Source: Laccaria trichodermophora (Eukaryota; Basidiomycota; Agaricomycetes; Agaricales; Hydnangiaceae). Taken from it: 64,000 nucleotides of DNA. The stretch is from NCBI GenBank assembly GCA_018417955.1, contig JACTVC010000018.1, positions 1,054,001 through 1,118,000 on the forward strand. Direction: 5' to 3'. Under the pieces are notes generated by a model, which was given only the letters and a program-made list of their open reading frames with translations, did not search any database and was not told where the DNA came from. Positions 20,030-32,536 of this stretch are shown piece by piece. The number at the start of each line of letters is the position of its first letter. Positions within the stretch are counted from its first letter, which is position 1. Position numbers and translations under genes: made by a program.

Positions 20030-20480
20030 GTGACAGACTCTGTATTACGGACTACTACTTAAGGATTCTTCTAACTACATGCAAGATATGCCTAGACTCT
20101 AAGAACTATCCTAACATACATTCTTCCTGGACTTATTCCTCCCCTTTTTTTGCGCAATGCTTACTCGTTCGGTTACTGAAGTTCCTTTGGTAACGCAGCC
20201 TTGCATAACGCTCATCCGTGGTTGGGAGACATATATATATCGACGACGTGGGGGCGACTGTAGCGTGTTATAAATAGCTCCTCCTGCCAGAGCGAGATGA
20301 AATGGACCCCAGCTGGCGGCCCGAACCACCGTTTAAAATGCAATCCTCATCTCCTACGACGGGGGAATGACCCCAGACTCACAAAGCGGCTCCGATGTAG
20401 CCGTTCGTCCCTGGGTCGTTTAATGTCCCCGGTGATCTTACCCTCCAGCTAAGAAAGAAGTTCAGCATGTAGAGCTAAGG
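20030..20480. other. Intergenic between two convergent genes
   Basis: No coding frame is supported. It should hold the 3' ends of the secreted-protein gene and of the minus-strand gene ending at 20487. Confidence 0.4.
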
Positions 20481-20486
20481 TGTGCG

Positions 20487-22046
20487 CTATCTTCGTCTGC
20501 CGTACTCGTATGCAGGCGGAGGCCCCTCGATAATGGTGCGTCTTGTGTTGACGTCAATTGATGATTCTGTGTCCTTCCACCGAAGAGGCCCACCGTCAAG
20601 AGGAGTAAAACTCCTGGACATTGACATCGACGATGGTGTTGTACATGTGCGAAGAGAACGATCTTGAGAAAACGAAGACGAAGGCGACGACAGAGAGGGT
20701 AAAGTTGACTGAGGATGAGATAGAGTGGGACGGATCCGACGACATAGTGCCTCTGACTCAGCAGCTCTTGAGCCGTACCGACTCGCGTTTAACACCCCAA
20801 TCCCACCGCCGTCGTCGCTAGAACGAAACTGACGTGAGTCGGTTGTATTGGTTTGGTACGCGCTACTAGGAGCTGAGATGAATCCATGGAGTATAGATGA
20901 CTTCCTCGAGGATGAGGCCCGACTCGGAGAGAGTGGGGTTAAGTCTGATAGCTCGACTGATTCAGTCGAACGCCGGGGCTTCAGGATTCTCGAGATGCCG
21001 GAGAGAGGCGATGGGCGTTTGGAGCGCTTTGTACCTGATGACGGATTCGCCATAGTCAATGTATTGTTTACACTATAATTATGAGAGGTATACCCAAGGG
21101 GGTGCCGGGATTTAAAATAAGGACCGGACGTCGAAATTATTTTTAGTGGGACTTGGGCTGAACCAACCACCCAACGTAATCAGGCACACGTCCATTTTAG
21201 GAAATATGATGTCATCCACGTGCGATTTTTTCCCCTTTTCCATCACCCAATGCCCAGCAGGCTGTGAAAACCCATTTTTCGAGCTCCCTGTCGGGCTTGA
21301 GATGATACTACAATGAAGTTGACCATAAAATTCACTATTGAAATTGAAGTACTGAGCTGCCTGTGTCATTGAATTAAAGTAAGTCACTGTAGGGGCTTGC
21401 TGTTTTCGGGCAGCAATGTTGTAGAGAAAGGTATTTCACAACATGTGATCTCAATTCCAAGTCCTATCTCATCTTAGAGCTAGTTTTTGGCTTCTTTATG
21501 TTCAGATAGACCCAATATATTCAAACTCATGCATTCTGGAAGCTATCTGAGCACTGTCCAATCACCCTCTCATCGTTTTGCACTGAAATTTTGGTATGTC
21601 AAAAAAAAAAATAGCGGCCTGGCAGCCGAACCAACCAACCGGCCCCTGGTCCAGGATTTAAATCCCGGTACCCCCTTGGGTATACCAACCACTCAAAAAG
21701 GGTGGCGGTGACGGACCTCTCATTCTTTGGATTTTCTGGCGCCTGAGGAGGGTGAAGATAGAAATGATAGTGACGACGAGTATGAATATTGCCAGCCCTC
21801 CGGAGACCAATGCTACGTGAGATTCTGGATGAGAAAGTGGTGTTGAGGTGCTGGCGATTGAGGTAACGGTTGCAGGGAAAGATAGTAGCTGGGCAAGTGT
21901 GGCGCCACTTGAACTTGATTCCTTTCTAATCCCGTCCGAACCTGATGATGCAGAAGGGAGAGAGATATTCCTGTAATTCAATCGCCATTAGTTTGATTGT
22001 TATTTATCGAATCTACGCACGTGTTGTTCTGAAACCCTATATTCAT
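20487..22046 (-). CDS. Single-pass membrane protein with Ser/Pro-rich cytoplasmic tail; intron carries a transposon
   Basis: Proposed exons (minus strand) are 22046-22021, 21970-21686 and 21072-20487, all joining in one frame. The protein starts MNIGFQNNT, has a Ser/Thr-rich stretch, and one transmembrane helix (LAIFILVVTIISIFTLL) followed by basic RRQKIQR. A long Ser/Arg/Pro-rich tail ends PPPAYEYGRRR. The layout resembles fungal single-TM surface proteins whose ectodomain lies further upstream. Here the upstream exons could not be assigned, so the N-terminus may be incomplete. The second intron is the element at 21091-21682 plus a few bases. Alternatively, the tail (ATG at 21053) and the membrane part are separate genes. 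Confidence 0.5.
21091..21682. mobile_element. ~590 bp TIR element in a TA site (MITE-like, Tc1/mariner-type duplication)
   Basis: The ends are inverted repeats of about 24 bp, one mismatch, beginning TACCCAAGGGGGT and continuing into CGGGATTT. TA is present at both outer boundaries, compatible with a TA target-site duplication. There is no transposase frame inside, so it is non-autonomous. Including the flanking TA, the boundary reads GTATAC on both sides, and on the minus strand this provides the predicted 5' splice site of the host gene. Confidence 0.7.
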
Positions 22047-22078
22047 CCACTTGCGTCCGTGAGACGGCACTTGAATGT

Positions 22079-22345
22079 TTAAAGTGTGGCAAACTTGAAG
22101 TGGTATGTCTCACTATGGCGGTACCGTTTCAGATACACGCTAGGAAGCGGAACTGCTATCGCTATTGTCCAAGAGAAAATGACCAAAGTAAGAAGGAAAA
22201 ATGAAAGAAGGGAGATCGTCACCGAGTGCGACTTGCGCAGTCAGCGAATGGTTGGAAGGATACGTGTCGATTTGCAAGCCCTTGACTAGGAAGTTGCTAG
22301 GAAGAAGGAAAGAGGGCGTAGAGAAGAAACCGACAGCATTTGTCT
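22079..22345 (-). CDS. 3' end of an unresolved multi-exon gene
   Basis: Two exons with strong coding character join across a 61 bp intron: about 22345-22223 (containing LLPSNFLVKGLQIDTYPSN) and 22161-22079 (containing IAVPLPSVYLKRYRHSE), stopping at 22079. Upstream, between 22.8 and 24.8 kb on the same strand, are further fragments with coding character such as VTLTLLIQPAR and FIRLASPGLAACISLVFWLG. I could not join them confidently. The family is not recognised. Confidence 0.35.
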
Positions 22346-22349
22346 GGTT

Positions 22350-25300
22350 TCTTATCGATCACAAAACATGTGTGGATCTATTTTCGTCGAGGACAAATGA
22401 CCTATTCATAGCCAGGTATGATCGAATCATGATATAACTGTGCCCCCAGTTTGAATGATGGTACTATTTTAATCGAACTCATGTTGGTACTGTGGGAGAG
22501 TGTGGACGCAATTGCTGAGGGCTAGGCATGAGTAATCTTGAGGAGATTGGTGGGGACGAAAGCCCAATGGCAAATCGCCACGCTATTATGCCTTTTGAGC
22601 CACTTCTTTTCGCGGCAGGCTAATCTCAAACTCAACGGATGGAAACAACATTCACAAAGCTTGACAAAAAGGGTTTCAGTGAACGGGTCAAAGATGGGAC
22701 TATCCATGGTACCCATGTCTTTGTCTTTGTATCAAAGCGGCCAGAGTGAAAAGGCTACGACAAGCACGACGCGGTCCGCTTTGGGAAAATGGCGGAGACG
22801 AGAGTGGCTCAGGACTTTCGCGGGGATGTGAACGAGGCCCGACTTCAAATTACACATTTGAACGCGAAGAAACAATGTGGCATGCTTCTGCGGGCATCAC
22901 ACGAATTGAAGAAGGCGAACGGTCGTTAAACACAACAGAAATGCCGTTGTGGAAGCCCAAAAACTCGGAGAGAGGGGCGCTGGTATTTTCAAAGGAAGAA
23001 CGAAACATATCCGAAAACCGCATGTCGTGGTATCCAAGTAGGAAAATATGAAGCAAACTCGGATCTGAAGGAGAGTGTCAAGACCACAAGCCACGTCAGC
23101 TTTAATTCCTCTTGTTCAACTAACGGAGCTTTTGAAGAGAGTCCCTGGAGGTCAGAATCCGAGAATCGGGCAGTAGACGCAACAACTACCCTCAGGGAGT
23201 CTCCCATTCAGACAACGGCCCGAACAAAACGAACGGTAGCATCCGAGAACTGAGAATGGTTGTTCCAGGGAAGCTGCGACGCGTGATGACTCGCTCATAC
23301 CCGAATTTTCCGCGGACAATAAGGCCAAACACTCTGAGAGGGATGATGAGGGCGGATGCAGTGAAATAGTCTGATTGATGTCCGAAGAGATGTGGCTTCC
23401 TAAAATAAAAGGAGGGTATGTCCATGGTGGCGCCAAGGTCCATTTACGGCGAGAAATCTGTCGCGCTGGCTGAATGAGAAGCGTTAGGGTGACAGACGTT
23501 GTGGGGTCGATGGAGGGAAGCAATCCTGAACCGAATGGGAGCAAACATGGGCTTTAATTGACATATCAAGACCCGAATGGGCTCCATCAAATGGAGACGG
23601 TTGTTGAAACGTTCAGCGTTCATGAATGACGGCTAGATAGTCCAAGTGAAGATATGATGCGAGGAAAGGGGATTTGCCCGTGAGGTGAGCCATCACTCAT
23701 TAGCGACACCAGCTCAATTTGCAACTTGTGTGAACTGCCCCATAGGAGTACCCCTGTTCACTTAAGTTGCACAAGCCAGATAATTTGGCAAGTGAGAATC
23801 ATCACTGGTTACCCGGACGGTTCAACCGGAAGCGTTGGTGTAACTTGGAAGCAGATAAACCTATGGTATGATTCTGCACATTAAGTTCACTTGGAGAGAA
23901 GAAAAGAGGTATTCTGACATGCTGAAAACGATCGAAATACCGAGTGAGACCACGGAGGGTGACAACCAGCGACTCTTAGCGTTACAGGACGTGGGGGAGA
24001 ATATAAGCTTCAGAGGTGCCTCGTCAAACAGAGGGGGAGGGAAGGTTGTCCAAATGGTCGATGTTCAAGGTCAACGACTGTTTGAACGCCTTTGTGAACG
24101 TAGAGAGTGAGGAAAGGCACTTCCCAAACTTTTAGGTTAGAGCACTCACAAGAACGACTCGCTAGCGAGTTTGTACTCGACCCACGGCGCAGGTGTGACC
24201 CTGTTCCCCAACCAAAATACTAGGCTGATGCACGCAGCGAGCCCGGGAGATGCAAGGCGGATAAACCTACAGGAAAAGATCGGCTTCAATTTGAAGGAAA
24301 AAAAGAAGAGGAAGAATTACAGGCTACAACACATACACCATGAGCAAGTTGAAGAAGCTGAGGGGGGTGACTGGTGACCAGTGTGACAATGGTCATCATT
24401 ACATAATTGCCACGCGTCAAGTTCTTGGCATTTTCCGCCGCGGAGCGCGAACCTTGAACAGAAGCAGGAGACAACACAAACGGCTACATGCCTCTCTCTC
24501 ACGGACATCCATCGCGTTGTCTTTCTTTTGAAATTACTGCCTCTCCAGAACGCTTCCGAGTACTCCCTCATTCGCTCAAGGCGTTGAATCGATTGCGTTG
24601 TTATCGAATGCGGGTGGGTCAAGATAAGGCTCCTTAATGGATAAGCTTATCTTTCGGCGGCTCCACACACGTTCACGCGCGCGGGGAAGTAAGTAACACT
24701 TGATCCTGATGTGATTGACATTCCCGTATCCTGAAAGAGAACCACTCAACACCGCACCCGAGTTTTGAGACGTTAATGAGTAATCCCCCACCTCAATATT
24801 TTACCTTGAATTGAGGATACTTAGACAGAAAGGTGAGCGATCGGTTATGCGTTTTCTAGGCTTAATCGTCACCGCAGCCCGAGGTTCAATAGAATTTATT
24901 TCAATCGAATCTTCGCTGCCACTTCCTGCGCCCTCAGGCTGCTATCCTGTCACAATCATGAATCGAAGCACGTGCTTCGTTCGGCCCATGTTTGAGGCGC
25001 TGCGCCGTGTTTCCCTAGCCAATCCCTCCCTCCCGGTGGAGATAAGATTTTGTGGCTAACGCCATTGAATCTGACGCGGAAGAGCACGGAAGCATCTTTG
25101 CAAAAATTCCTCATGTTTGGATAACCGGACGTAGTCAAGCGGCTTTCAAAATTAAATGGCAAGACGTGCGATCCTCGGATGAACACTGCTCGGTATGTTT
25201 TTGATTCGCATCGTTCCGATCGTCACCATTCGCTCAAGGTGCGGCTTAGTACTGGTTTCAGCTGCCCAGATACGTGACAGAGGCAACCGACATAAAATCG

Positions 25301-26130
25301 CGAATATGCATTGATAGAATCCATAAGGAAAAGGACAGAAAATCAGCCGTTGTCAGCGAATGGCGCAACATACCGAAGGTATCAAAATTATCGGACTTGA
25401 GAGATAAGGACCAGTGCGGGGGTTCGTGTTTTACTTATCTATTTCACCGAGGGTATGAGCGTTTGGGGACAACCAAGCTGATGTTGAAGAGCGTGAGGTC
25501 ACAGGTTATGCCCATGATACGTCGAAAACAATTCAGAATAGCTCAAGGGGGTGTTTTTTTTTTGTCTTCAAACAGTAATTTATTCCTTGTGTGGGCCGAG
25601 AATAAGCCGACGTCTTATGGCGTTCAATTCAAAGCTATTTGTGACATATGTTGTCTGTACATCCTCGGGGAAAGGAAGAGGCAAAGGACAGCTGCGTCAA
25701 ATGGTTTTATTACTCGAAAGTCGAAACAAGCCACGACACGATGAATTCTAAAAATTGGAGTATATATCTGTCCACTCCCTTCATTCACAGTGGAAGTTCC
25801 TCTTTTCGTAGAGATCCGCAGTGAAGTAATTGGAGTAGATTTTCAGACAATAAAACGCATCAGAGTAAGTGTAACCGGACTTAGTCAAAATTCGAACAGG
25901 TAAGCGGAGTTCCTTGATCGCTGATCGCCGAACATTTGACCCCAAACCCTTTGGGGATTTTATCATTTATGTCAGAAACCACCAGCAATTTTTGAGCTTC
26001 CAAATCATCCGCATATCATATGCTACTTCGTTGCTTTCTGAGGTCTGGGGTTTCTCCGCACTCATGGGGTCGCAAGACAAGTATAAAAATGCTCGAGCAC
26101 GTCCGGTTTTTCCAACGACTAAAAGCTTTC
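22350..26130. other. Stretch with possible minus-strand exons, not resolved
   Basis: Minus-strand candidates include an open frame at 23544-23152, a 252 bp frame at 23443-23192 and a hydrophobic exon near 24274-24161. Frames and splice sites do not chain unambiguously. From about 24.8 to 26.1 kb nothing convincing was seen; a 156-codon plus-strand frame at 25274-25744 lacks recognisable features. Confidence 0.3.
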
Positions 26131-26134
26131 CTTG

Positions 26135-28337
26135 ATGTCGCCTTCTTTGATCACGCTGTACCCATCTGAGCTCCTCTACGCAATTTGCGCACAAGTCTTT
26201 GCCTCTTGCCTCCCCACAACCATCCTGTCTCTTGACCCCTTACTATCCGATACCTCCGCCTCACACCCATCGTTTACTCCTGCTCTGACATGGTCCGAGC
26301 CTGTTACACGTCGCACCCTGGCAAACCTCTGCCTCGTAAATCATGATTGGTACGAGGCCGCAAAGCCATGGCTTTGGCGTAGGTGTGTACCCCAACTGCT
26401 GTCCTAAATTTCTCTGAATAAATTCTTGTAGGCTGGAAGTTCGATTTCCGCGAACTTGGCTCTCACTTGTAGCAGAAATAGCATGGAATTATGATGAAGA
26501 AACCGTCGATCTGGTCATGGACAAGACGATCAGGGCTGCAGCAAATGCAGCCGTGGCTTCCACCTCCGAGTGTGATAAGGTGGCCATTGTTGGCTTCGAC
26601 GAGAATCTTTTTGACTCGTTTGAGGGCCCCGACACCACCATTTCTCTGAATTTACTTTCGTCTGCGCCATCTCGGGATACTAGCCCCAGGCGTTTGAGGC
26701 CAAAAAGCAAAAGTCCAGCTCGATGGAAACTTCTGCGTTCCATTAAAGATGCTGTTCAAGACGCCGTGGATCGTCAGTCATCCCGTGGAATGTATGGTGG
26801 GTGTATCCTCACTCCTAACTGGGTCTATTCGCTAATGATATCTTTTAAAAGTACCTATGCCCATCGACCCACGTCCGGGACGCTATGTTCAACATCTCGA
26901 TTTCAATCATTTTCGGACCATTGGAGTGCGTCGATCGGTGGAAGAGGGTATTAATAATCCTTTCGTAACGGGTGATCGCCTTCAAGCAGTGGTGAAAGTG
27001 AGGCTCGTGATGCTTGAAATTAAACACGGTGATGCTGATTATTATATCAGGAAATGCCCAACCTGACCACGTTTGGCGCTACTGAGTATATGGACGGGGC
27101 ATTGACCCTACCAGTACTGAACGAGCTGTTCCTTCGCGGTGCAGCCTCTCGCGCCCTTCAACATCCCTTTTACATGAATGGACTTAGCAACGATGCGGAA
27201 GAGGAAGACCAAGAACGAAGAAGGGAATGCAAAGATCTGGAGGCGGTGGATTTTACTGGTTGCGTTAGCGCTGTCTTTGTCAACTCGTTCAACGCTTTCG
27301 TGAGCGCTCACCTTCTGACACACTCAAAAGGCGAAGGAGTAGAAGAGAAGAAAATCGAGCCTCTGATCTTCCCCGGGCTTGAACGACTGGGTCTCCGGGG
27401 CGTCAAATCAATTTTACCTCGCTATCTAAAACCATTCCTCATGGCTCTACCTTCTCTTACCCACCTCGACCTCTCAGGCACACGCGTAACTCCAGACATT
27501 CTTGAAGCGCTTGGTACTCGCCCTCTGCGTTTAAAATCACTTGGTCTTGCTCGATGCACCAAACTCACCAGCGAAAGCATAAGACACTTCCTAGTGGACT
27601 TTCCGGTGACCAGCGAGCTCACGGAGCTCAATCTTTACGGTGACATGACATATGTTTCGCCGCTCACTGTGGAACATCTGCAAGATATTCTCACTCAAGC
27701 GCCTTGCTTGCTTGAAGGGCAACTGGTGTATCTAGACCTGTCGAGCGCCCCTATAAACGAAAGCCTCCTCTCTCTTTGCAAGCCCCAGCCTAAGCTGTGT
27801 TCCCTTGGGCTCTCACATATCCCGAAGCTCGAGCTAAACGTCGTTGCTGATTTTCTTTTGAACAAGGCGTCCAACGTCGAAGTCTTGACCTTGATCAATA
27901 CTTCACCCCAGCTGGACCTGGCTAACCCAGGAGCCAAAGAACTATCGAGAGTCTCTTCGATTGCTCTACACACCCACCTCATCAGGCCCTTATGCGCACC
28001 ACAGTTTGCTTCCAGCCTGACGACCACTCTTTCGGTGCCCCCACAACCGCCCACGAGGTTACGAGTCGTCGAACTTTCAGGGGCTACACTCCGTGGTGTT
28101 GGTACCGGGGCGGGGACATGGCGGGTCATTCGGAGCAACGGAGGTAGGGGATGGTACGTTGATACTGCGGCTAGATGGGTCTCCGATCCACGTCCGGGTC
28201 AAGGGCGTGTTTTAAAGAGAGGCCTTCCGAAAGGCGACGCTTTCCATATGGAAATGGAGAGGCTTTCTGACGCGAATGGGAATGTTTGCAGTGGTATTGG
28301 ATGGCATGCTCGAAAAATGGAGGTGTGTACCTTTTAA
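26135..28337 (+). CDS. F-box/leucine-rich-repeat-like protein
   Basis: Exons 26135-26382, 26432-26796, 26852-26997 and 27051-28337 join in frame to about 681 residues. The N-terminus has an F-box-like pattern: LYPSELLYAICAQVF, later RTLANLCLVNHDWYEAAKPW. The central and C-terminal parts contain LRR-like segments such as FPGLERLGLRG, LPSLTHLDLSGT, LKSLGLARC, LTELNLYG and LVYLDLSSAP. Such proteins act as SCF ubiquitin-ligase substrate adaptors; the substrate is unknown. All introns are GT-AG, and the ATG at 26135 precedes the conserved F-box motif. Confidence 0.8.
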
Positions 28338-28339
28338 AT

Positions 28340-29600
28340 GTGTTGCGTCGGGAAGACTTATCGTTTGGCAAGGTTCTCCATGGCCATGGCATGCTCGGGC
28401 GGGAGTCCGGTTTATACGGGGCAGTATCCTTTGCTTACCAAGGCTGAAGCTGAAGAGTTAATCCACTACTTATGAATATCGTCATCGCTAATTGTCGCTG
28501 GTCGAAATCATCCTCTAATTTATTTACGAGGGATAGACGAATCTATTATTTGAGTGGCATCGTTATCACTTAGATGGTTCTAGGCAGACGTGTGTCTAAT
28601 CACTCTCAGGGAGACAGTGCGGAAATAAAATATAAAAGGCACCATCTGTTGCTCAACAAGTAGTTTGAGAAGATTCTCCCTCGAGTTATATTCATCTCGT
28701 GGCTTCTTCCGAGGTATAACTTGGCGACCAACAATGATCATGGTCGGGTTTCTCCTTAACTCGCAATGCTGGCGAGGCTTCGGAGGATGCGTGTAACCGG
28801 TTACACTAACCAGCCCACAGCTCAGGATCGTCCTAGTAGGGGATCTCCCGAAGAACTTTTAGAATTACGGTCGACTCCCTCATAACCCATACCCTCACGT
28901 GTAAAACAAGATCTCGTCGCAATTTTGATTGAAAAACCTAATACCTTTCCTCCATAGGTCCAGGCTATGGGTCATCGTGGTTGTATGAATTTTTGCAACT
29001 CTTTCCCCTGCGAATCAACTTGGTGGACCCACAAGCCTATGGGTCATAAGGAAGTATGCGTTCCGAGGGAGCCAAGTGTATCGATTTTCATATCGTTGCC
29101 TATGGCGATCATCAAATACTTTAAAAACAATCTGGAGATATCAAACACCTGCTCTACATATGAACCTGGGCTTTGTAAACCTTGCAATCGCCGAAGAAGA
29201 TCGGGTTCAAATCCATTCCGGAACAACGGCAAGACTCTTCGAAAACCTAGTGGTGGCGATCATCCCAGCCAGGGATGAGAAATGCACGGGAGCACAAAAC
29301 CCATGCATATTATACAGGTCGGGGAGCGTGCGCTCCGTTTGGTAGCAGCACTTCACGCCCCTCTCACCAATGTACTGTGGCGATGACAACATTAACGAGA
29401 ATGTCTCCGACAGAGGGAGAGGAAGACGTGTCAGTCGGTTGTTACGACCTTTGACCGAAGGAGTGGGGAAATAATGTGGCATGTTCTATTGATCACATTT
29501 AACGTCTACGTTCGACACAGATGGTATGAACCATGTAGACCCCTTCACAAATTACCTGTCAGCAGAAGACGTAGACATCGACCAAGTACAGCTTGCCTGA
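28340..29600. other. Intergenic, nothing supported
   Basis: Small open frames occur on both strands, but none has a recognisable motif or splice-joined extension. A CGATCATC motif recurs twice near 29105 and 29255, without clear meaning. Confidence 0.4.
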
Positions 29601-29622
29601 CAACAACCAACGCCCGCCAATC

Positions 29623-30122
29623 CTAATTTGTTTTCCACTTCGGCTTCCTAGTGCCCGTCTTCTTCTTCCTCCTCGCTTTCGTTGTGGGCGTGGTTTTCGC
29701 TTCGAGAGTCTTGGGCGGAGGCGTGGCCCCTCGCAGTCGCACCCGACCATCTTTCAGTGTTTCGGTGATGATTGGGCTTGCAGCGGGGCGAAATTTGAAT
29801 TCTCTCGAATACCTATGGGGTTGTGATTGGACGGCACCACAAAGCTGTCAGACCTGGCTACGTACCTGGATGCGTACAACGTCTCAGGCTTTTTCTTGGA
29901 GCTACCACGTATCATAAATGCGAAAAGAACGACCAGAGCGCACAGGGAGATGAACACGAGCCTTCGCCATCGGGAGGCAGGAGAAACGTTGGACGTGTCA
30001 GCGTCTTCGGTGTCGGATTCGTCCCCAGCGGTCGGCTGTGGTTGCTCGTCGTCTTTCAGGAAGAGTTCTTCACCTGACTCGTTGTATGAGCGCAGTTCGT
30101 TGACACGATGTCGGACGTTCAT
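29623..30122 (-). CDS. Small single-pass membrane protein, conserved fungal family of unknown function
   Basis: Exon 1 (30122-29866) and exon 2 (29812-29623) join across a 53 bp GT-AG intron to give about 148 residues. The N-terminus is acidic and cytosol-like (EELFLKDDEQ). One membrane helix follows (LVFISLCALVVLFAFMI), then SSKKKPETLYASRYSRE. A conserved motif FRPAASPIITETLKDGR leads to RLRGATPPP and a Lys/Arg/Thr-rich tail ending KWKTN. I recall this helix-plus-RPAASPIITE arrangement from many Agaricomycete hypothetical proteins, but no function is known to me. Confidence 0.75.
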
Positions 30123-30560
30123 GGTTGCTTAGGAAAGAGAAGTTAGCAGGCAAAAAATAATTGTTTATTTTTTGCTGCTTCACTCCACTCCACCACTTCC
30201 AGAAAGACTTGCTATTAGCAACGACGACGTTACACCACATATCGCTAATTTTATGGTGCGTCCCCGAACCGTAGCAGGTTGAAATACACACGGCAGTAGG
30301 CTTATTGGCGAGGACGACTACAAACGGACTTTCAGCTTTGTTCTACGAAGCCCGCTGAACTACAAGGGAGTACCACTTGCTGAAAGAAAGTTTCCGCTGA
30401 ACCGCGCTTGTGAGACACCTCAAGCTATAGAGGTATCTAGAAGACGAGGTTCGGAAGCGAGATCGTGATGTCAATGCAGAATCATCCACTCCCTACATCA
30501 CCGACTTGATGACCTCAAGTCCCGTAACCAGGAACTAACCCATGCAAAAACTCGAGAACT

Positions 30561-31172
30561 TCATGCAAGATTCCTTCCGGATTGGAGCAGGAGCGTAGCG
30601 ACCACAGCGGTCTCAAACAAACCAGAATTTAGGGCTTGAGCGGTAAGCTCCAACATCACCTTCCCTGGATTCCGTGTAATTTTCCCCAACTGCTCATTAA
30701 GCTGATTAGGGCAGGTAGTTTTCAAGAAGATAGCGCCGTCTTGAGGAACCCAATAGTAATTTCGTCCATTTACCCGCATCATTCGGTAGGTCATATCAGC
30801 GGATAGAGGTAACCAATGCGAGACCAACTGTCTATCAACAGTATTTGGAATCTCCACCCAAGGATGTGCGTTCCACTCGATGCGCGCTACGGGATCTCCA
30901 TTACGCTTCGTGATTATGGTGGCATATTGAACACTCATGGCGCTCAAGTACGTTTGGTGCCCTGGGCCGATGATGCTGCAATTAAGGATATCTGGATGGG
31001 TATGAGAGAATTCGAAAGTTATTTTCGTTACGGGAGCTACTTCCACGGAGGGAAGTACGCCGTATGTCGGAGGATGAGAGGAATTATGCGTCCACAGCTG
31101 GTTGTCAATCGAATGGGGGTTCGCTGGGTTGTACCAACCGGCCTGTGCATATGGATTGTTTACGTGGGACAT
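30561..31172 (-). CDS. DUF6593 family protein, intronless copy 2
   Basis: 203 residues with MSHVNNPYAQAGW, ITFEFSHTHPDILN, GPGHQTYLS, NGDPVARIEW, HPWVEI, a YYWVPQDGAI block and a LLLQSGRNLA end. Similarity to 13577-14182 is very high throughout, and both lack the two introns of the other two paralogs, so the two share a recent ancestor. It is likely expressed from its own promoter upstream of 31172. Function is unknown. Confidence 0.85.
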   Translation of the reverse strand: MSHVNNPYAQAGWYNPANPHSIDNQLWTHNSSHPPTYGVLPSVEVAPVTKITFEFSHTHPDILNCSIIGPGHQTYLSAMSVQYATIITKRNGDPVARIEWNAHPWVEIPNTVDRQLVSHWLPLSADMTYRMMRVNGRNYYWVPQDGAIFLKTTCPNQLNEQLGKITRNPGKVMLELTAQALNSGLFETAVVATLLLQSGRNLA

Positions 31173-31507
31173 CTCAGAGCTATAGCAGTTAACTTTGTGA
31201 GGAGGAAAGTGACTTGTTAATATGACTTCTGAGTCAGACGGAAGATTAGCCGTTCTTATACTGCTCGTTTAGCGCTCAAATGCAAGATGACTAGACGTAG
31301 ATTCCTATTAGTAGCTCCAAGGAATAACGACTTATCTATAGGCCAGTCACCGAAGTGTTTTCTATTCAAAATATGTACTTCCGTAAGGCAAATTATGGGC
31401 GTTGTAGAAAGAGGTTCATTCATGCCCTAAGCTTTAACTTGAAGGATTAAATTAACCCCAGACCTTTGGCCAAAAAAGCGGACTAACTTACGACCTATGC
31501 GCAAGAA

Positions 31508-32536
31508 TAGTACTGTACTATTTCATTCAATTCGGCAGGGCCCGTGACGCGTTACCGCCCAGCCGAAATTTTGATTTCGGCACTCGCAAAATTTGGCCGT
31601 GACAAGTAGTGTTGCCGCAAAGTAAAGTGCTTTAAGCACTAAAGTGCCTTTAGAGGACTTTATGTCCATATTCGGCGCTTTAAGGTACTTTAAGGTAAGG
31701 CTGTGCAATTGGGCAACGCCGGCTCACGCCAGCTGCGTGAAATCTGGCCGGATATCAGTATGCAAGATGTGTGCGCGTGAGGGTGCTCCATGAGTTCAAA
31801 GTGAATAATTTGTTGAAGCTTCGGGACAGAAACCCCAATGGTCCTGTCAAAAAATTGCGGAAGGAAAGGAGAACGGGGCGTTTGGTGAAAGGGGTTTATG
31901 CGTGGTGACGCGAGTCCTCCATGATATGGACATTGGGTCAATATCAGGTGGTCTTCCACATATCTGTGGTTGACCGTGTTCTTGAGCTTTGTCCAGCTTG
32001 TATCCACGTTGCATTTTTCAAATCTATTTCTGTCTTTTTCAGCATTTGTGTCAAAAAATGCGACCTGCAACACGTCGGAACTTCTTTCAAATAAATTCAA
32101 TAGAGGTCATGGCATAGAGGTCCTTGCATACCCCTTCAATTTTTCATATTAGCACCACCCATAATATACTGTGTTCTCTATGTACTTGCTTGTATCTAAT
32201 CAGCTGGGGAAGCGGCGAGCCTCCGTTTTGACAAGAAGGCTGTGCGCAGTCAACCGAAAATGGAAACCACTTTAAAGCAACTTTAGTCTTAAAGTCCTTT
32301 AAAGTCGGAAATAGCCGACTTTAAAGGACTTTGAACTTTGCTTTGCGGCAACACTAGTGACAAGGCAAAAATTTCGGCAATACGGCGCCGCAGGCCGCTA
32401 AATCTTGCTATCTTGAGACTGTTACTACGAAACGGTTTCGGCACGGGAAAAATTTCCCGTTACAAGCGTTACATTTCGGCGATTTTGAAGGCCGCGTGAC
32501 GCGTTACTGCCGAATTGAACGAAATAGTACAGTATT
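31508..32536. mobile_element. ~1.03 kb non-autonomous element with long imperfect terminal inverted repeats
   Basis: The left end (TACTGTACTATTTCATTCAA..CGGCAG) and the reverse complement of the right end (TACTGTACTATTTCGTTCAA..CGGCAG) match over the first ~30 bp. They share further blocks inward: GTGACGCGTTAC, CCGAAAT and GTGTTGCCGCAAAG. Subterminal AAAGTCCTTTAAAGT palindromes follow. No transposase frame is visible. A target duplication could not be found. Confidence 0.65.

Noticed and set aside
28967..29345. Plus-strand open frames of 103 and 89 codons
   Set aside because: No motif, overlapping frames on both strands and no splice support.
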